This document shows, in pieces, positions 9,068 through 22,156 of a stretch of DNA of 64,000 bases. How positions within the stretch are numbered: position 1 is the stretch's first letter; each line of letters starts with the position of its first letter. A program made the position numbers and the translations under genes. A model generated the notes under the pieces. The model worked only from the letters and a program-made list of their open reading frames with translations, ran no database searches and was not told the origin of the DNA. This DNA is from Candidatus Dormiibacterota bacterium. GTDB lineage: Bacteria > Chloroflexota > Dormibacteria > Dormibacterales > Dormibacteraceae. The stretch is from NCBI GenBank assembly GCA_003139695.1, contig PLJM01000021.1:56952-120951 (forward strand), given 5' to 3'.

Positions 9068-9739
9068 ATGAGTATACCCAAAAACCGACCCCCCCAAGCG
9101 ACCTCTACCCTGCGCTCCCGCCCTGCGGGAGGCGCGGGCAAGCGCGCCCACTACTTCGACCCCGTGCCCGAGGTCGAGTCGAAGCGGCGCACCCTCCGCT
9201 TGAGAACCGGGGACGTCGCGGCCGAGCTCCAGGCCGACCGGGGCGTTTTCGGTTCTCGTGCCATCGACCTGGGGACCCTCACTCTGCTCAAGGAAGCTCC
9301 GCTGCCCCCGGCTGAAGGCGAGCTGCTCGACCTCGGCTCCGGATACGGGCCGATTGCGATTGCGCTGGCCCGGCGGTCCCCCGCCGCCAGGGTGTGGGCT
9401 GTCGACGTCAACGAGAGGGCGCTCGAGCTGACGCGGGCCAACGCCGCCACCGCCAGGACCCCTAACGTCGTCGCCTGCCTCCCGGACGAGGTGCCCGCCC
9501 ACTTGCGATTTGCGGCCATCTACTCGAACCCGCCAGTCCGCGTCGGCAAAGCCGCGCTACACGACCTGCTGCAGCGCTGGCTGCCGCGCCTGGCGCCGGG
9601 TGCCCAGGCTTACCTGGTGGTGCAGCGCAACCTCGGCGCCGACTCGCTGGCCACCTGGCTGGAAGCCCAGGGTTACAGGGTCCAGCGCCTCAAATCGAAA
9701 AAGGGCTACAGGGTGCTCTCAGTCGGCGGCGCGGAATAA
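9068..9739 (+). CDS. RsmC/YbxB-like class I SAM-dependent methyltransferase
   Basis: This is likely an rRNA guanine-N2 methyltransferase of the RsmC group (small-methyltransferase domain). The 223-residue product has [18 protein letters not shown], typical of the short actinobacterial/firmicute form, the SAM-binding motif [17 protein letters not shown] near residue 85, the acidic AVDVNERAL, and the catalytic SNPPVRVGK. The first 25 residues are low-complexity. In Bacillus a homologue, YbxB, lies between rplL and rpoB; here it is divergent from rpsL, on the far side of rpoC. No clear Shine-Dalgarno sequence precedes the ATG, so translation may be leaderless or the start may be misplaced. Confidence 0.8.
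   Translation: MSIPKNRPPQATSTLRSRPAGGAGKRAHYFDPVPEVESKRRTLRLRTGDVAAELQADRGVFGSRAIDLGTLTLLKEAPLPPAEGELLDLGSGYGPIAIALARRSPAARVWAVDVNERALELTRANAATARTPNVVACLPDEVPAHLRFAAIYSNPPVRVGKAALHDLLQRWLPRLAPGAQAYLVVQRNLGADSLATWLEAQGYRVQRLKSKKGYRVLSVGGAE
9071..9076 (-). promoter_or_regulatory. Likely -10 element of the rpsL promoter
   Basis: The minus strand reads TATACT here, about 63 bases before the rpsL TTG. No good -35 is visible 16-18 bases further upstream; only a weak CTTGG lies in the G-rich stretch. The same hexamer occurs upstream of rpoB. The element lies inside codons 2-3 of the divergent methyltransferase gene. Confidence 0.45.
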
Positions 9740-9797
9740 CGCCATAGCCCAAAGCCGGAACTGCTCTCCGAACGGCAGGCGATCTTGATTCCGGGAG

Positions 9798-9803
9798 TAT
9801 ATT
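9798..9803 (+). promoter_or_regulatory. Candidate -10 element for the dppD-dppF operon
   Basis: TATATT lies with its last base seven positions before the GTG start of the next gene. Transcription from it would begin at or beside the start codon, giving a leaderless mRNA. No matching -35 is obvious. Confidence 0.35.
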
Positions 9804-9809
9804 TCCGGC

Positions 9810-10820
9810 GTGGCTACAGACCTTCTTCGCGTGCAGGACCTGGTAACGGAGTTCCGCACCGACGACGGTGTGGTTCATGCGGTGGATGGAGTTTCTTTCA
9901 CGATCGGCGCCGGACAGACCATGGGCCTCGTCGGAGAGTCGGGTTGCGGCAAGAGCGTGACCGCCTTGAGCATCATGGGACTCATCGACCACCCGGGCAG
10001 GATCGCCGGGGGACACATCCAGTTCGAAGGCGATGACCTCGTCGGTCTCGAGTTCGATGAGATGCGCAAGATTCGTGGCAAAGAGATCGCGATGATCTTC
10101 CAGGAGCCCATGACCTCGCTAAACCCGGTCTATACGGTCGGGGACCAGATTGCCGAGATGGCCCAGCTGCACCTGCACATGGATCGCAAGCACGCCTGGC
10201 AGCACGCAATCGAGATGCTGAGGACCGTCAAGATCCCCTCGCCCGAAAAGCGCGTCTTCGACTATCCCCACCACATGTCAGGCGGTATGCGCCAGCGCGT
10301 CATGATCGCCATGGCGGTGTCGTGCACGCCCAAGCTCCTGATCGCCGACGAGCCGACCACCGCGCTCGACGTCACGATCCAGGCCCAGATCCTGGATCTG
10401 CTACGAGACCTCCAGAGAGAGTTCCAGATGTCGATCCTCATGATCACGCACGACCTCGGCGTCGTGGCCGAGATCTGCGAGAACGTGGTCGTCATGTACG
10501 CCGGGAAGGTGGTCGAGGAGGCGCCGGTCCGCGGCATTTTCAACACGCCGCAGCATCCTTATACCGAGGGGCTGCTCCGCTCCATTCCCCATCTGGGCAT
10601 GACGTCGGCGGCGAAATTGGCAGTGATCAGGGGCACCGTGCCCAGCGCCATGAACTGGCCGCCTGGCTGCCGTTTTGCGCCTCGCTGCAATCTTCGCTAC
10701 GAAAAGTGCGTCGACGACCCACCCCTCTTCGACGTTGGCGGCCAGCGGTCCGCTTGCTGGCTCTGCGAGAGCGGCAGGCGTGCGACCAGCAAGCGTTCAG
10801 TTAAAGCGGGGGAGCTATGA
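9810..10820 (+). CDS. dppD: Oligopeptide/dipeptide ABC transporter ATP-binding protein (DppD/OppD type)
   Basis: This is one of the two ATPases energising a peptide importer. The 336-residue product contains Walker A GESGCGKS, signature MSGGMRQRV, Walker [13 protein letters not shown] and the switch histidine in MITHDLG. The C-terminal oligopeptide-transporter extension has [10 protein letters not shown] and further cysteines, the pattern proposed to bind an iron-sulfur cluster in this family. It starts at GTG. The ATGA overlap with dppF (4 bp) shows an operon. Permeases and binding proteins lie just beyond on the opposite strand. Substrate specificity (peptide, nickel or other) cannot be read from sequence alone. 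Confidence 0.9.
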   Translation: MATDLLRVQDLVTEFRTDDGVVHAVDGVSFTIGAGQTMGLVGESGCGKSVTALSIMGLIDHPGRIAGGHIQFEGDDLVGLEFDEMRKIRGKEIAMIFQEPMTSLNPVYTVGDQIAEMAQLHLHMDRKHAWQHAIEMLRTVKIPSPEKRVFDYPHHMSGGMRQRVMIAMAVSCTPKLLIADEPTTALDVTIQAQILDLLRDLQREFQMSILMITHDLGVVAEICENVVVMYAGKVVEEAPVRGIFNTPQHPYTEGLLRSIPHLGMTSAAKLAVIRGTVPSAMNWPPGCRFAPRCNLRYEKCVDDPPLFDVGGQRSACWLCESGRRATSKRSVKAGEL

Positions 10821-11842
10821 CCGCAGAGGCTGTCAAACCCCTCCCTGCCGCCAGCTCCGATCAGCCCTTGCTTCGAGTTCGCGGTATCAAGAAATACTTT
10901 CCTGTCCGCCGCGGATTTCTCCAGCGCGTCATTGGCTATGTCAAAGCCGTCGACGGTGTCGACCTCGACGTCGCACGTGGCGAGACGCTCGGGCTGGTCG
11001 GCGAGTCGGGTTGCGGCAAGTCAACGCTGGGACGCTCCATTCTCAGGCTGATCGAGCCGACCGCGGGGACAATCGAGTTCGAGGGACGCAACATCACGAA
11101 GCTGAATCGACGCCACATGAAGCCGATTCGAGCCGATATGCAAATCATCTTTCAAGATCCTGTCGGGTCCCTGAACCCGCGCATGTCAGTGGGTGACATC
11201 GTGGGCGAAGGCCTCCTGGTCCACGGCATGAAGGACCGGGTCAAGCGGCAGAAGATCATCCGAGACATCCTGCAGAAAGTGGGGCTGCGGCAGGAGTACG
11301 CGAACCGCTATCCCCACGAGTTCTCCGGCGGCCAGCGCCAGCGTATCGGCATCGCGCGGGCGCTCGCTCTCTCGCCAAAGCTGATCATCGCCGACGAGCC
11401 CGTATCAGCGCTGGACGTATCCATCCAGTCCCAGGTGCTGAACCTGCTTGTGGATCTCCGCAAGGAATTCGGACTCACCTACATTTTCGTGGCCCACAAC
11501 CTGGCCGTCGTCTCATACATCTCGGACCGCGTCGCGGTCATGTACCTCGGTCAGGTGATGGAGCTGGCTGATGCGGAGGAGCTGTATCGAAACCCCCTGC
11601 ACCCCTACACCAAGTCGCTGCTTTCAGCCATCCCTCAGCCCGATCCCGACCATCCCCGAAACCGGACGGTTCTCACCGGCGACGTCCCGAGCCCATTCAA
11701 CCCGCCGTCGGGGTGTCCCTTCCGTACGCGCTGCCCTCTGGCGCGCGAGAAGGGCACGCAGGACGGGATCTGCGCCGAAGAGCGGCCCCCGCTGGCGGAG
11801 AAGAAGACGGCCGGGCATTTCGCTGCCTGCCACTTCGCTTAG
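10817..11842 (+). CDS. dppF: Oligopeptide/dipeptide ABC transporter ATP-binding protein (DppF/OppF type)
   Basis: This is the second ATPase of the importer, pairing with dppD. The 341-residue product shows Walker [12 protein letters not shown], signature [15 protein letters not shown], Walker [13 protein letters not shown] and FVAHNLAVV. The C-terminal extension has [13 protein letters not shown] and later cysteines. The N-terminal [16 protein letters not shown] is typical of the F subunit. Translation is coupled to dppD by a 4-bp overlap. It converges on dppC with only 24 bp between, without a clear hairpin. Confidence 0.9.
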   Translation: MTAEAVKPLPAASSDQPLLRVRGIKKYFPVRRGFLQRVIGYVKAVDGVDLDVARGETLGLVGESGCGKSTLGRSILRLIEPTAGTIEFEGRNITKLNRRHMKPIRADMQIIFQDPVGSLNPRMSVGDIVGEGLLVHGMKDRVKRQKIIRDILQKVGLRQEYANRYPHEFSGGQRQRIGIARALALSPKLIIADEPVSALDVSIQSQVLNLLVDLRKEFGLTYIFVAHNLAVVSYISDRVAVMYLGQVMELADAEELYRNPLHPYTKSLLSAIPQPDPDHPRNRTVLTGDVPSPFNPPSGCPFRTRCPLAREKGTQDGICAEERPPLAEKKTAGHFAACHFA

Positions 11843-11866
11843 CAGGCGCCGCCCGCCCGGTACTGC

Positions 11867-12820
11867 CTAGTTGACGATCTTGGGGTCGAACGCATCCCGC
11901 AGGCCGTCGCCGATGAAGTTGACGCAGAGCACAGTCGCGGTGACCATGAGTCCGGGGAACGTAATCCACCACCAGTTGCCTACGATCAGGAACTCTTCGG
12001 CGCCGCTCAGGATGGAGCCCCAGCTGTACTGCGGGGGCTGGATGCCGAAGCCCAGGAAGCTGATGAAGGCTTCGAGCACGATGTTGCCCGCGATACCCAG
12101 TGTGAAGGCAACCACGATGGGTCCGACGGCGTTGGGCAGCAGGTGTCGAAAGATGATTCGCGACGGTGGCACCCCGAGGGCGCGAGCAGCCTCGGTGAAC
12201 TGCATTTCGCGCAGGGACAGGAACTGGCTCCTGACGATACGGGCGATCGACTGCCAGCTCAGGAACCCGAAGATCAGCGCGATGTAGAAGGGGTTGTCCG
12301 CGGCGAAGATGCGGGTCGCCAGGGGAACGATGAGCAGCGCAGGAAGGGTCAAAAGAACGTCGGTCACACGCATCATGAGGGCGTCGGGGAAGCCGCCGAA
12401 GTAGCCGGCGGCCGCGCCGACTGTGACACCCAGAACGACAGCGAGGATCATGGAGCCAATCCCGATGATCAGCGACAGTTGGCCACCGTAGAGGACCAGG
12501 CTGAAGATGTCGTGCCCGTTGAGGGAGTCACTGCCGAAGGGGTGTGCCAGGGATGGGCCTTTACCCGCCTGGGCGAGGTCGAAATCCGTGGGCAGCTGGA
12601 TGAAGTTCGGAAAGAGCGTGTGCCACAGCGGGGCGCCGTAGCAAGCAACCATGATGATGGCCAACCCCAGCACGCCCCACTTGGCGAGAGGGTGTTGCAT
12701 GAAGCGCCGGTAGATGATCTCGCGAAGGCTGAACTGCTTGACCGCAAGGTCGTAATCGGCACCCGGAGCTTCGGTCGGATGCTCGAACTGGATCTGGTTC
12801 TCTATCGCTCGCTCAAGCAT
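11867..12820 (-). CDS. dppC: Peptide ABC transporter permease, DppC/OppC type
   Basis: This is an inner-membrane permease subunit. The start chosen, ATG at 12820, has GAGG about 8 bases upstream and gives 317 residues (MLERAIENQ); an upstream in-frame start at 12853 would overlap dppB by 41 bp. After a cytoplasmic N-terminus there is the OppC-type first membrane helix, an FGSDSLNGHDIFS segment, and the EAA loop EAARALGVPPSRIIFRHLLP that contacts the ATPases. It overlaps the end of dppB by 8 bp, so the two are cotranslated. Confidence 0.9.
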   Translation of the reverse strand: MLERAIENQIQFEHPTEAPGADYDLAVKQFSLREIIYRRFMQHPLAKWGVLGLAIIMVACYGAPLWHTLFPNFIQLPTDFDLAQAGKGPSLAHPFGSDSLNGHDIFSLVLYGGQLSLIIGIGSMILAVVLGVTVGAAAGYFGGFPDALMMRVTDVLLTLPALLIVPLATRIFAADNPFYIALIFGFLSWQSIARIVRSQFLSLREMQFTEAARALGVPPSRIIFRHLLPNAVGPIVVAFTLGIAGNIVLEAFISFLGFGIQPPQYSWGSILSGAEEFLIVGNWWWITFPGLMVTATVLCVNFIGDGLRDAFDPKIVN

Positions 12821-13820
12821 AGGAAATCCTCGGGTCTGCAATGGCATAGGCAATGTCGGCGACTATGTTGAAGAAGATGACCAGCAAGCCGGTCAGGAAG
12901 AGGATGCCCATCATCAGGGGATAGTCATAACCCTCGAGCGCCTGGAAGAAGAGCTGTCCCATCCCCGGCCACGAGAATATGCGCTCGGTCACGACAGCTC
13001 CGGAGAAGAGGATCGGCAGCTCGAGCGCGATGTTCGTGATGAGGGGGAGCAGGGCGTTGCGCAGCGTGTGCTTTAGCACCACCGACCGTTCACTCAGGCC
13101 CTTGGCGCGCGCCGTCCTGACGTAATCCTGGTGGATCGCGTCGAGCATCGATGCGCGCACAAAGCGCGAGTCGAAAGCGATCCCGACGATGGCGATCGTA
13201 GTCGCTGGAAGGATGATGTGCTTGGCCACGTCGAGCGTCCCCTGCAGTGGGTGCTGGCCAAACCAGTCGTTGTACTGGGGTGTGAGGAAGGGTGCTCCCG
13301 CGACACGTATATCGATGACTCCGCTGATCGGGAGGATGGCGAGGAAGACTCCGAAGATCATCAGGAGCATGAGGCCTAGCCAGAAGGTGGGCATCGAGTT
13401 GCCGACGTATGCGAAGAACGTCACGAACTGGTCGAAGAACGAGTATCGCTTGAGCGCGGCCAAGATCCCCGCCGGAATCGCTAGCAACTCTTGCAGCGCG
13501 TAGGCAACTGTCATAAGAAGGACAGTGGCGGGGAGGCGGGCGAAGATCACCTTGTTCACCGGTTGGTTGAGAAAGAAGGAGTTCTGCCAATCCCCCGTGA
13601 ACATTGCGCCCACCCACTTGAAGTACTGCTCGTAAACCGGCAGGTCGAGGCCCCAACGGTGAATGATTGCCAATTTCGCCGCCTCGGACTGGTGGGAGTT
13701 GAAGGCGAGAGCGGCCATCGGACCACCCGGTATCGCCTGCATGATTGCAAACAACACGATCGACATGACCACTACGGTGGGCACGGACTGCAGCAGTCTA
13801 CGGACAGCGTAACCGACCAT
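12813..13820 (-). CDS. dppB: Peptide ABC transporter permease, DppB/OppB type
   Basis: This is the partner permease, 335 residues with six predicted membrane spans. The N-terminus YAVRRLLQSVPTVVVMS is typical of DppB. The EAA loop RTARAKGLSERSVVLKHTLR lies near residue 235. The segment between the first two helices is the long periplasmic loop of this family. It lies downstream of the binding-protein gene but is separated from it by a strong terminator, so its expression should be lower or driven separately. Confidence 0.9.
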   Translation of the reverse strand: MVGYAVRRLLQSVPTVVVMSIVLFAIMQAIPGGPMAALAFNSHQSEAAKLAIIHRWGLDLPVYEQYFKWVGAMFTGDWQNSFFLNQPVNKVIFARLPATVLLMTVAYALQELLAIPAGILAALKRYSFFDQFVTFFAYVGNSMPTFWLGLMLLMIFGVFLAILPISGVIDIRVAGAPFLTPQYNDWFGQHPLQGTLDVAKHIILPATTIAIVGIAFDSRFVRASMLDAIHQDYVRTARAKGLSERSVVLKHTLRNALLPLITNIALELPILFSGAVVTERIFSWPGMGQLFFQALEGYDYPLMMGILFLTGLLVIFFNIVADIAYAIADPRISYA

Positions 13821-13871
13821 TGAGTCGCCCGGAATCGTATCACTTGCGGGCGACCCCTACCTCATAAAGAA

Positions 13872-13899
13872 AGAGGGGCGGCCACTCGGCCGCCCCTCT
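13872..13899 (-). terminator. Rho-independent terminator after the binding-protein gene
   Basis: Perfect 12-base arms (13872-13883 and 13888-13899) flank an ACTC loop, followed on the minus strand by TCTTTAT. It lies 20 bases past the stop of the gene at 13919 and before dppB. Partial read-through would give the excess of binding protein over permease often seen for such systems. Confidence 0.8.
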
Positions 13900-13918
13900 C
13901 GGAATGACGCGTTAGCGG

Positions 13919-15754
13919 CTAGGACTTGCCCTTGGTGTTGAACCAGTCAGATGCGTTGCAGACGGCAACACAGAGGTTGACTGTCGCGGCGAAGTTGCCG
14001 AAGGTGTCGGCGGCGCTGAAGACGTCAGGACGCTCGTATAGCTCGATGTATACCTGGTAGTCCTTCGCCTCAGTCTGGACCTGCTTGTAAATCGCGACCC
14101 GTGCGGTCACGTCCACTGTGTTCGCACCCTGGGCGCAAAGAGTGTCGAGTGTCGGGTCGGTCGCGCGGCCCCAGTTCTGGCCGGCGGCGTTGGCGGTGGT
14201 CGGGATCTGGCCGGACTCGACTGTCGAGCACCAGCCGTCAGGGTCCGACGCCCAGGTGTTGGTGTACATGCCCATGTCGTATTGGCCGGTGGCCAGGATG
14301 CCGCCGTTCACGAAGCCGTTGAAGAACTGTCCGGCGGGCCAGTTCTTGGTCGTGACTGTGGCTCCGATGGCAGCCCAGTTCTTGATCAGCTGCTCCTCTT
14401 CTGCAGCGCGCTGGCTGTTGCCGGAGGTAGTGCTGATGACCCACGCAAGCTTCTTTCCGTTCTTGCTGCGGGTGCCGTCCGCGGCCTTGACCCAGCCGTC
14501 TGCGTCAAGGAGTGTGCCGGCCTTGACCACGTCTTGCTGGAAAGGAGGGATTGTTGTGTCGGTGTACGGCGCGAGGGCGCTGACGAATGGCCCGTTCATG
14601 GGCTTGCCGACGCCGCCCACGAGCGAGGTGTTCATGGTGTTCTTGTCGATGGCGAGTGCTACTGCCTGGCGCAGTGACTTGTCGCCGCTGAAGATGGTCG
14701 GCGCGCCGTTGTGGTTGCCCAGGTTCATGGTGAGGAACTCATCCGCGAGCCCGGTGGCGGCGATGGTTTTGTAGCCGGTGATCCCCGTCAGTGCAGGGAC
14801 GTCGTTGGCGATCAGGTCAAGCCCGAGGTCGGTGTCGCCGGACTTGAGGCCTGCGATCTGCGATGGTTTGTCGCCGTAGATCTTGTAGATGAGCTTGTCG
14901 AGGTACGGTGCGTGGTTGTAGTAGGGCGCACCGCTGCGGCCGGCCGCGTAGTTGGGGTTGGGAATCATCACGACCTGAGCGGCAGGCCCGGGTGTGAAGT
15001 TCTGCACCATGTACGGGCCGCTGGTCGCGGTCGGCTGCTTGGTGAAGTAGTCAGAGGTCGCCCAGTCAGCGTGCTTGATGCTCGTCAGCACGTGCTCCGG
15101 GACTGGGTTGAATCCCATTCCTGCAATGAACGGGGCGTAGATGCCTGACGCCAGCGGGGCTGACATGCCACAGCGGTAGACCGCTTGTCCGCTCGCGTCC
15201 GTGGCCGACTTGGTGAGTTCTGGTCCGAAGTGCCAGACCTCGACCGTGTCGCTTGTGTCCGTGATGGACGCGATGGAGCTGTACCCAGTCTGGCTTGCCG
15301 CTCCAGTGAGGGGATCGCAATATGCGTTGATGGTGAAGCTGAGGTCCTTGGTGGTCAGCGGTTGGCCGTCGGACCATTTGAGACCCGACTTGAGCTTGAT
15401 GGTGACATCCATGTGGGTGCTATCGATCGGCTTGACGTCACCGTTGGCGACGGTCGGCACCTCACTCACGAGGTCTGGGATCGGGTTGCTCTGCGGGTCG
15501 AAGGTCCAAAGCGCGGCCCAGATGGGGCCCTCGGCCACCTGAAGGGTGGTCTGCGCGGTCGAGGAGACAAGGTTCAGGTCCGAAACCGACTCCCAGTCGG
15601 AGTACACCAGCTGTCCACCCTGAACGCCGGGGACCGGCTTGTAGTTGGACAGAACGGTGGTCGTCGTGCCGCCGCCGGAGCCGCCGCAGGCGGCTGCCAC
15701 CAACAAAGCTACGGACGTGAGCGCGATCGCTCGTACTCGAGTGCCTAAGTGCAT
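13919..15754 (-). CDS. Lipoprotein peptide-binding protein of ABC transporter (SBP family 5), first copy
   Basis: This is an extracytoplasmic solute-binding lipoprotein delivering substrate to the DppBC permease. I chose ATG at 15754 (611 residues) because AGAGAGG lies 9 bases upstream and the signal peptide then starts at residue 1: basic MHLGTRVR, hydrophobic core, lipobox VAAAC followed by a glycine-rich linker. The body shows family-5 features such as GLKWSDGQPLTTKDL and FTPGPAAQ, and ends in a cysteine-containing segment. It has its own terminator before dppB. A second family-5 protein lies just upstream at 15938. Confidence 0.88.
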   Translation of the reverse strand: MHLGTRVRAIALTSVALLVAAACGGSGGGTTTTVLSNYKPVPGVQGGQLVYSDWESVSDLNLVSSTAQTTLQVAEGPIWAALWTFDPQSNPIPDLVSEVPTVANGDVKPIDSTHMDVTIKLKSGLKWSDGQPLTTKDLSFTINAYCDPLTGAASQTGYSSIASITDTSDTVEVWHFGPELTKSATDASGQAVYRCGMSAPLASGIYAPFIAGMGFNPVPEHVLTSIKHADWATSDYFTKQPTATSGPYMVQNFTPGPAAQVVMIPNPNYAAGRSGAPYYNHAPYLDKLIYKIYGDKPSQIAGLKSGDTDLGLDLIANDVPALTGITGYKTIAATGLADEFLTMNLGNHNGAPTIFSGDKSLRQAVALAIDKNTMNTSLVGGVGKPMNGPFVSALAPYTDTTIPPFQQDVVKAGTLLDADGWVKAADGTRSKNGKKLAWVISTTSGNSQRAAEEEQLIKNWAAIGATVTTKNWPAGQFFNGFVNGGILATGQYDMGMYTNTWASDPDGWCSTVESGQIPTTANAAGQNWGRATDPTLDTLCAQGANTVDVTARVAIYKQVQTEAKDYQVYIELYERPDVFSAADTFGNFAATVNLCVAVCNASDWFNTKGKS

Positions 15755-15866
15755 ACGCGTCTTACCTCTCTTCACGATCCTGCGGCCTTCTTCCCGGATC
15801 CAAAGGACCGGGGCGAGAGTGCGCCGGCAGCAGGTCTTACTCACACAGCCTCTTCGGCTTAGTCGA

Positions 15867-15896
15867 ATTCTCTGGCTCCCCACCAGTACGTGTCAA
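15867..15896 (-). promoter_or_regulatory. Candidate promoter for the first binding-protein gene
   Basis: The minus strand has a perfect TTGACA at 15896-15891 and GAGAAT at 15872-15867, 18 bases apart, about 110 bases ahead of the ATG at 15754. It lies in the gap between the two binding-protein genes, so each may be transcribed separately. Confidence 0.45.
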
Positions 15897-15937
15897 GTAT
15901 GGTCTATCCAGACCGGAACGTCCGTTCGGTTCGGACC

Positions 15938-17665
15938 TTATCTCGGGGCAATATAGATCTGAGTTGGAAACAAAGCGCCAGGCCACTCGTCGATCGAGGT
16001 CGGGGTGATGCCTTTGACATACGGCCGCACCAGGTCCCAGCTGACCGTCTGTGCCAGGAAGGCCACCGGAGCGTCGCTGACCAGCATCGCCTGCGCCTGC
16101 TGGTACTCCTGGTCCCGCCGGTCCGGCTGCACGTCGCCGCTCGCCGCTCGCACGAAATTGTCGTACTGCGGGTTCTGATACAGGCCGACGTTGTGGAAGC
16201 TCGTCGTCAAGAAGACCGGGTACCAGTCAGAGGCGTCCGGATAATCCGCGGTCCAGCCGCGTGGTCCCGCAATTTGGAAATTGCCGCTGCTGAGGCGAGA
16301 GCTGAACGTGTTGGTGTCGAGTCCCTGCAAGGTGATGTCGATGCCCAGATTTGCCTTCAGCTGGGCCTTGATGAAAACGGCGGTTGCCTTCTGGAAATCG
16401 GACGAGCGGTCATACGAAAACTTGATTCCGGAGAGCTGCCGGGTGCTCACACCCGACGCTGCGAGCGAGGCGCGCGCTGCGGCAACGTCCGACTTCTGAG
16501 CACTCCCCCCCACTCCGGGTGCGTAGCCGTGCATGCCTTGCGGAATGAACGACTCGGCCGGAATCGCCTGGCCCTGGAAAACCTGGGCGACGAAAGCGGC
16601 CCGGTCGATCGCCTCCGCGATCGCTCTGCGAACCCTGACATTGTTCAGCGGCGAAGAGCTGACGTGGAACACCAGCCAGAAAACGCTCAGGGATGGCGTC
16701 TTCATGAGCTCATGGCTCAGCGTGGCGTCGCCGGCAACGCCTGCCGCTTGCGCCGGCTGGACGTCGATCACGTCAACCTGACCGCTCCTGTACTTCGCGA
16801 GGGCGGCGGCGCCGTCGTTGACGATCACGAAATCGATCGATGTCAGGGTTGGACGCGGTCCCCAGTAGTGCGGGTTCTGGATCACCTTGATGTGGTCCGC
16901 CACCATCTCGGCCACCTTGAAGGGGCCGTTCGTCACGAGGGTGTCGGGTGAGGTCGCCCACTTGTCGCCCGACGTCTTGATGACATCTGGCCGTATCGGC
17001 GCGCCGGCAGGCATGGCCGCGAGCCAGATGAAAGCCGGATCCCGATGCGAGAGCGTCACCTGGAACGTGTAGTCGTCGGTCGCCTTCAGACCCAGGGACG
17101 CGACTGCGGCATCGAGCTTCGATGCGTCTCGCCGGGGATCCAGCAGCGACACCTTGTCGCCGTTCAGGACTGCGTCTGCGAAGAACGCCTCGCTGGGAGA
17201 TGCGAGCCTGGGGTCGATCAGCCTCTGCCACGCGAAGACGAAGTCCTGGGCTCTTACCGGAGTGCCGTCCCAGTACTGGGCATTCCTTCGAAGGTGGAAC
17301 GCGTAGATGGTTCCGCTCGAGGAAACGTCGAAACCCTCGGCGGCTGCCGGCGTTACTCCGTTCATGTCGGCGGTGGGCCTCAAGAGAGGCTCGGAGATGG
17401 TGCGCAGCACGGAGGTCTCGTAGGGATACTGCGTCTGGCCCGGATCAAGCGAAGTGGGCTGGTCGTCGAGCAAAACCCGAAGCGACTGGTCGGGGTCCAG
17501 CTTCGCCCCCTGAGTAAGCGAAGGAGTGCTAGGGGTACAAGCCACGGCGGCCATCAGAACAAGCGCAGCCAGCGAGATGGCGCGACCGAACCTTGAGCCC
17601 GGAGTCACAAAAGTCATCTTACCCAGGGTGGCCGGTAGGCCCGGCTCCGCCGGGCTGTCCGCCAA
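15938..17665 (-). CDS. Lipoprotein solute-binding protein of ABC transporter (SBP family 5), second copy
   Basis: A second, diverged peptide-binding lipoprotein. The signal region RAISLAALVLMAAVACTPS contains a lipobox with the cysteine at the expected place. The body has family features: QSLRVLLDDQPTSLDPGQ, NAQYWDGTPVRAQDFVFAWQR and NDGAAALAKYRSGQVDVIDV. The TTG start at 17665 has a perfect AAGGAGGT about 11 bases upstream and gives 575 residues. ATG at 17617 would give a shorter, more usual signal peptide. No separate permease pair accompanies it, so it may share the DppBCDF transporter. Confidence 0.85.
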   Translation of the reverse strand: MADSPAEPGLPATLGKMTFVTPGSRFGRAISLAALVLMAAVACTPSTPSLTQGAKLDPDQSLRVLLDDQPTSLDPGQTQYPYETSVLRTISEPLLRPTADMNGVTPAAAEGFDVSSSGTIYAFHLRRNAQYWDGTPVRAQDFVFAWQRLIDPRLASPSEAFFADAVLNGDKVSLLDPRRDASKLDAAVASLGLKATDDYTFQVTLSHRDPAFIWLAAMPAGAPIRPDVIKTSGDKWATSPDTLVTNGPFKVAEMVADHIKVIQNPHYWGPRPTLTSIDFVIVNDGAAALAKYRSGQVDVIDVQPAQAAGVAGDATLSHELMKTPSLSVFWLVFHVSSSPLNNVRVRRAIAEAIDRAAFVAQVFQGQAIPAESFIPQGMHGYAPGVGGSAQKSDVAAARASLAASGVSTRQLSGIKFSYDRSSDFQKATAVFIKAQLKANLGIDITLQGLDTNTFSSRLSSGNFQIAGPRGWTADYPDASDWYPVFLTTSFHNVGLYQNPQYDNFVRAASGDVQPDRRDQEYQQAQAMLVSDAPVAFLAQTVSWDLVRPYVKGITPTSIDEWPGALFPTQIYIAPR

Positions 17666-17735
17666 TCGTCGTTAAGACCTCCTTGCGTGGCTTGGAGAAA
17701 CATTTAGTTAATCCCAACCAGCAGGAAAAAGAGCC

Positions 17736-17763
17736 ATGAGAGGAAACCTCGGTTTCCTCTCAT
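17736..17763 (-). terminator. Hairpin with T-run, probable terminator beyond rpoC
   Basis: Arms ATGAGAGGAAACC and GGTTTCCTCTCAT are perfect complements. The minus strand continues GGCTCTTTTTCC. It is the last of three hairpins between rpoC and the binding-protein gene. A nearly identical hairpin occurs at 41966-41995. Confidence 0.7.
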
Positions 17764-17771
17764 AAAACTTG

Positions 17772-17800
17772 AAGGGCCACCCGAGTGGCGGGCGACCCTT
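17772..17800. other. Interrupted hairpin downstream of rpoC
   Basis: Outer arms AAGGG/CCCTT and inner arms GCCAC/GTGGC form an imperfect hairpin between two stronger ones. No T-run follows. It may be part of a compound terminator or RNA-stabilising structure. Confidence 0.4.
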
Positions 17801-17855
17801 GTGCACGTACCGGTGACTGTAACTCAAACCCGGGTCATTTGGACCGGCAATTTGT

Positions 17856-17881
17856 GGGAGGGAACCGCGTGGTTCCCTCCC
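17856..17881 (-). terminator. Hairpin immediately after rpoC stop
   Basis: Perfect 11-base arms GGGAGGGAACC and GGTTCCCTCCC enclose a 4-base loop, 13 bases beyond the rpoC stop. The T-tract is missing on the minus strand (ACAAATT), so alone it is an atypical terminator; the T-rich hairpin at 17736 may complete it. Confidence 0.55.
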
Positions 17882-17893
17882 GCTCAGCGCTTG

Positions 17894-22138
<4,245 letters not shown>

Positions 22139-22156
22139 GTTCTTTCTCTATCTCTC

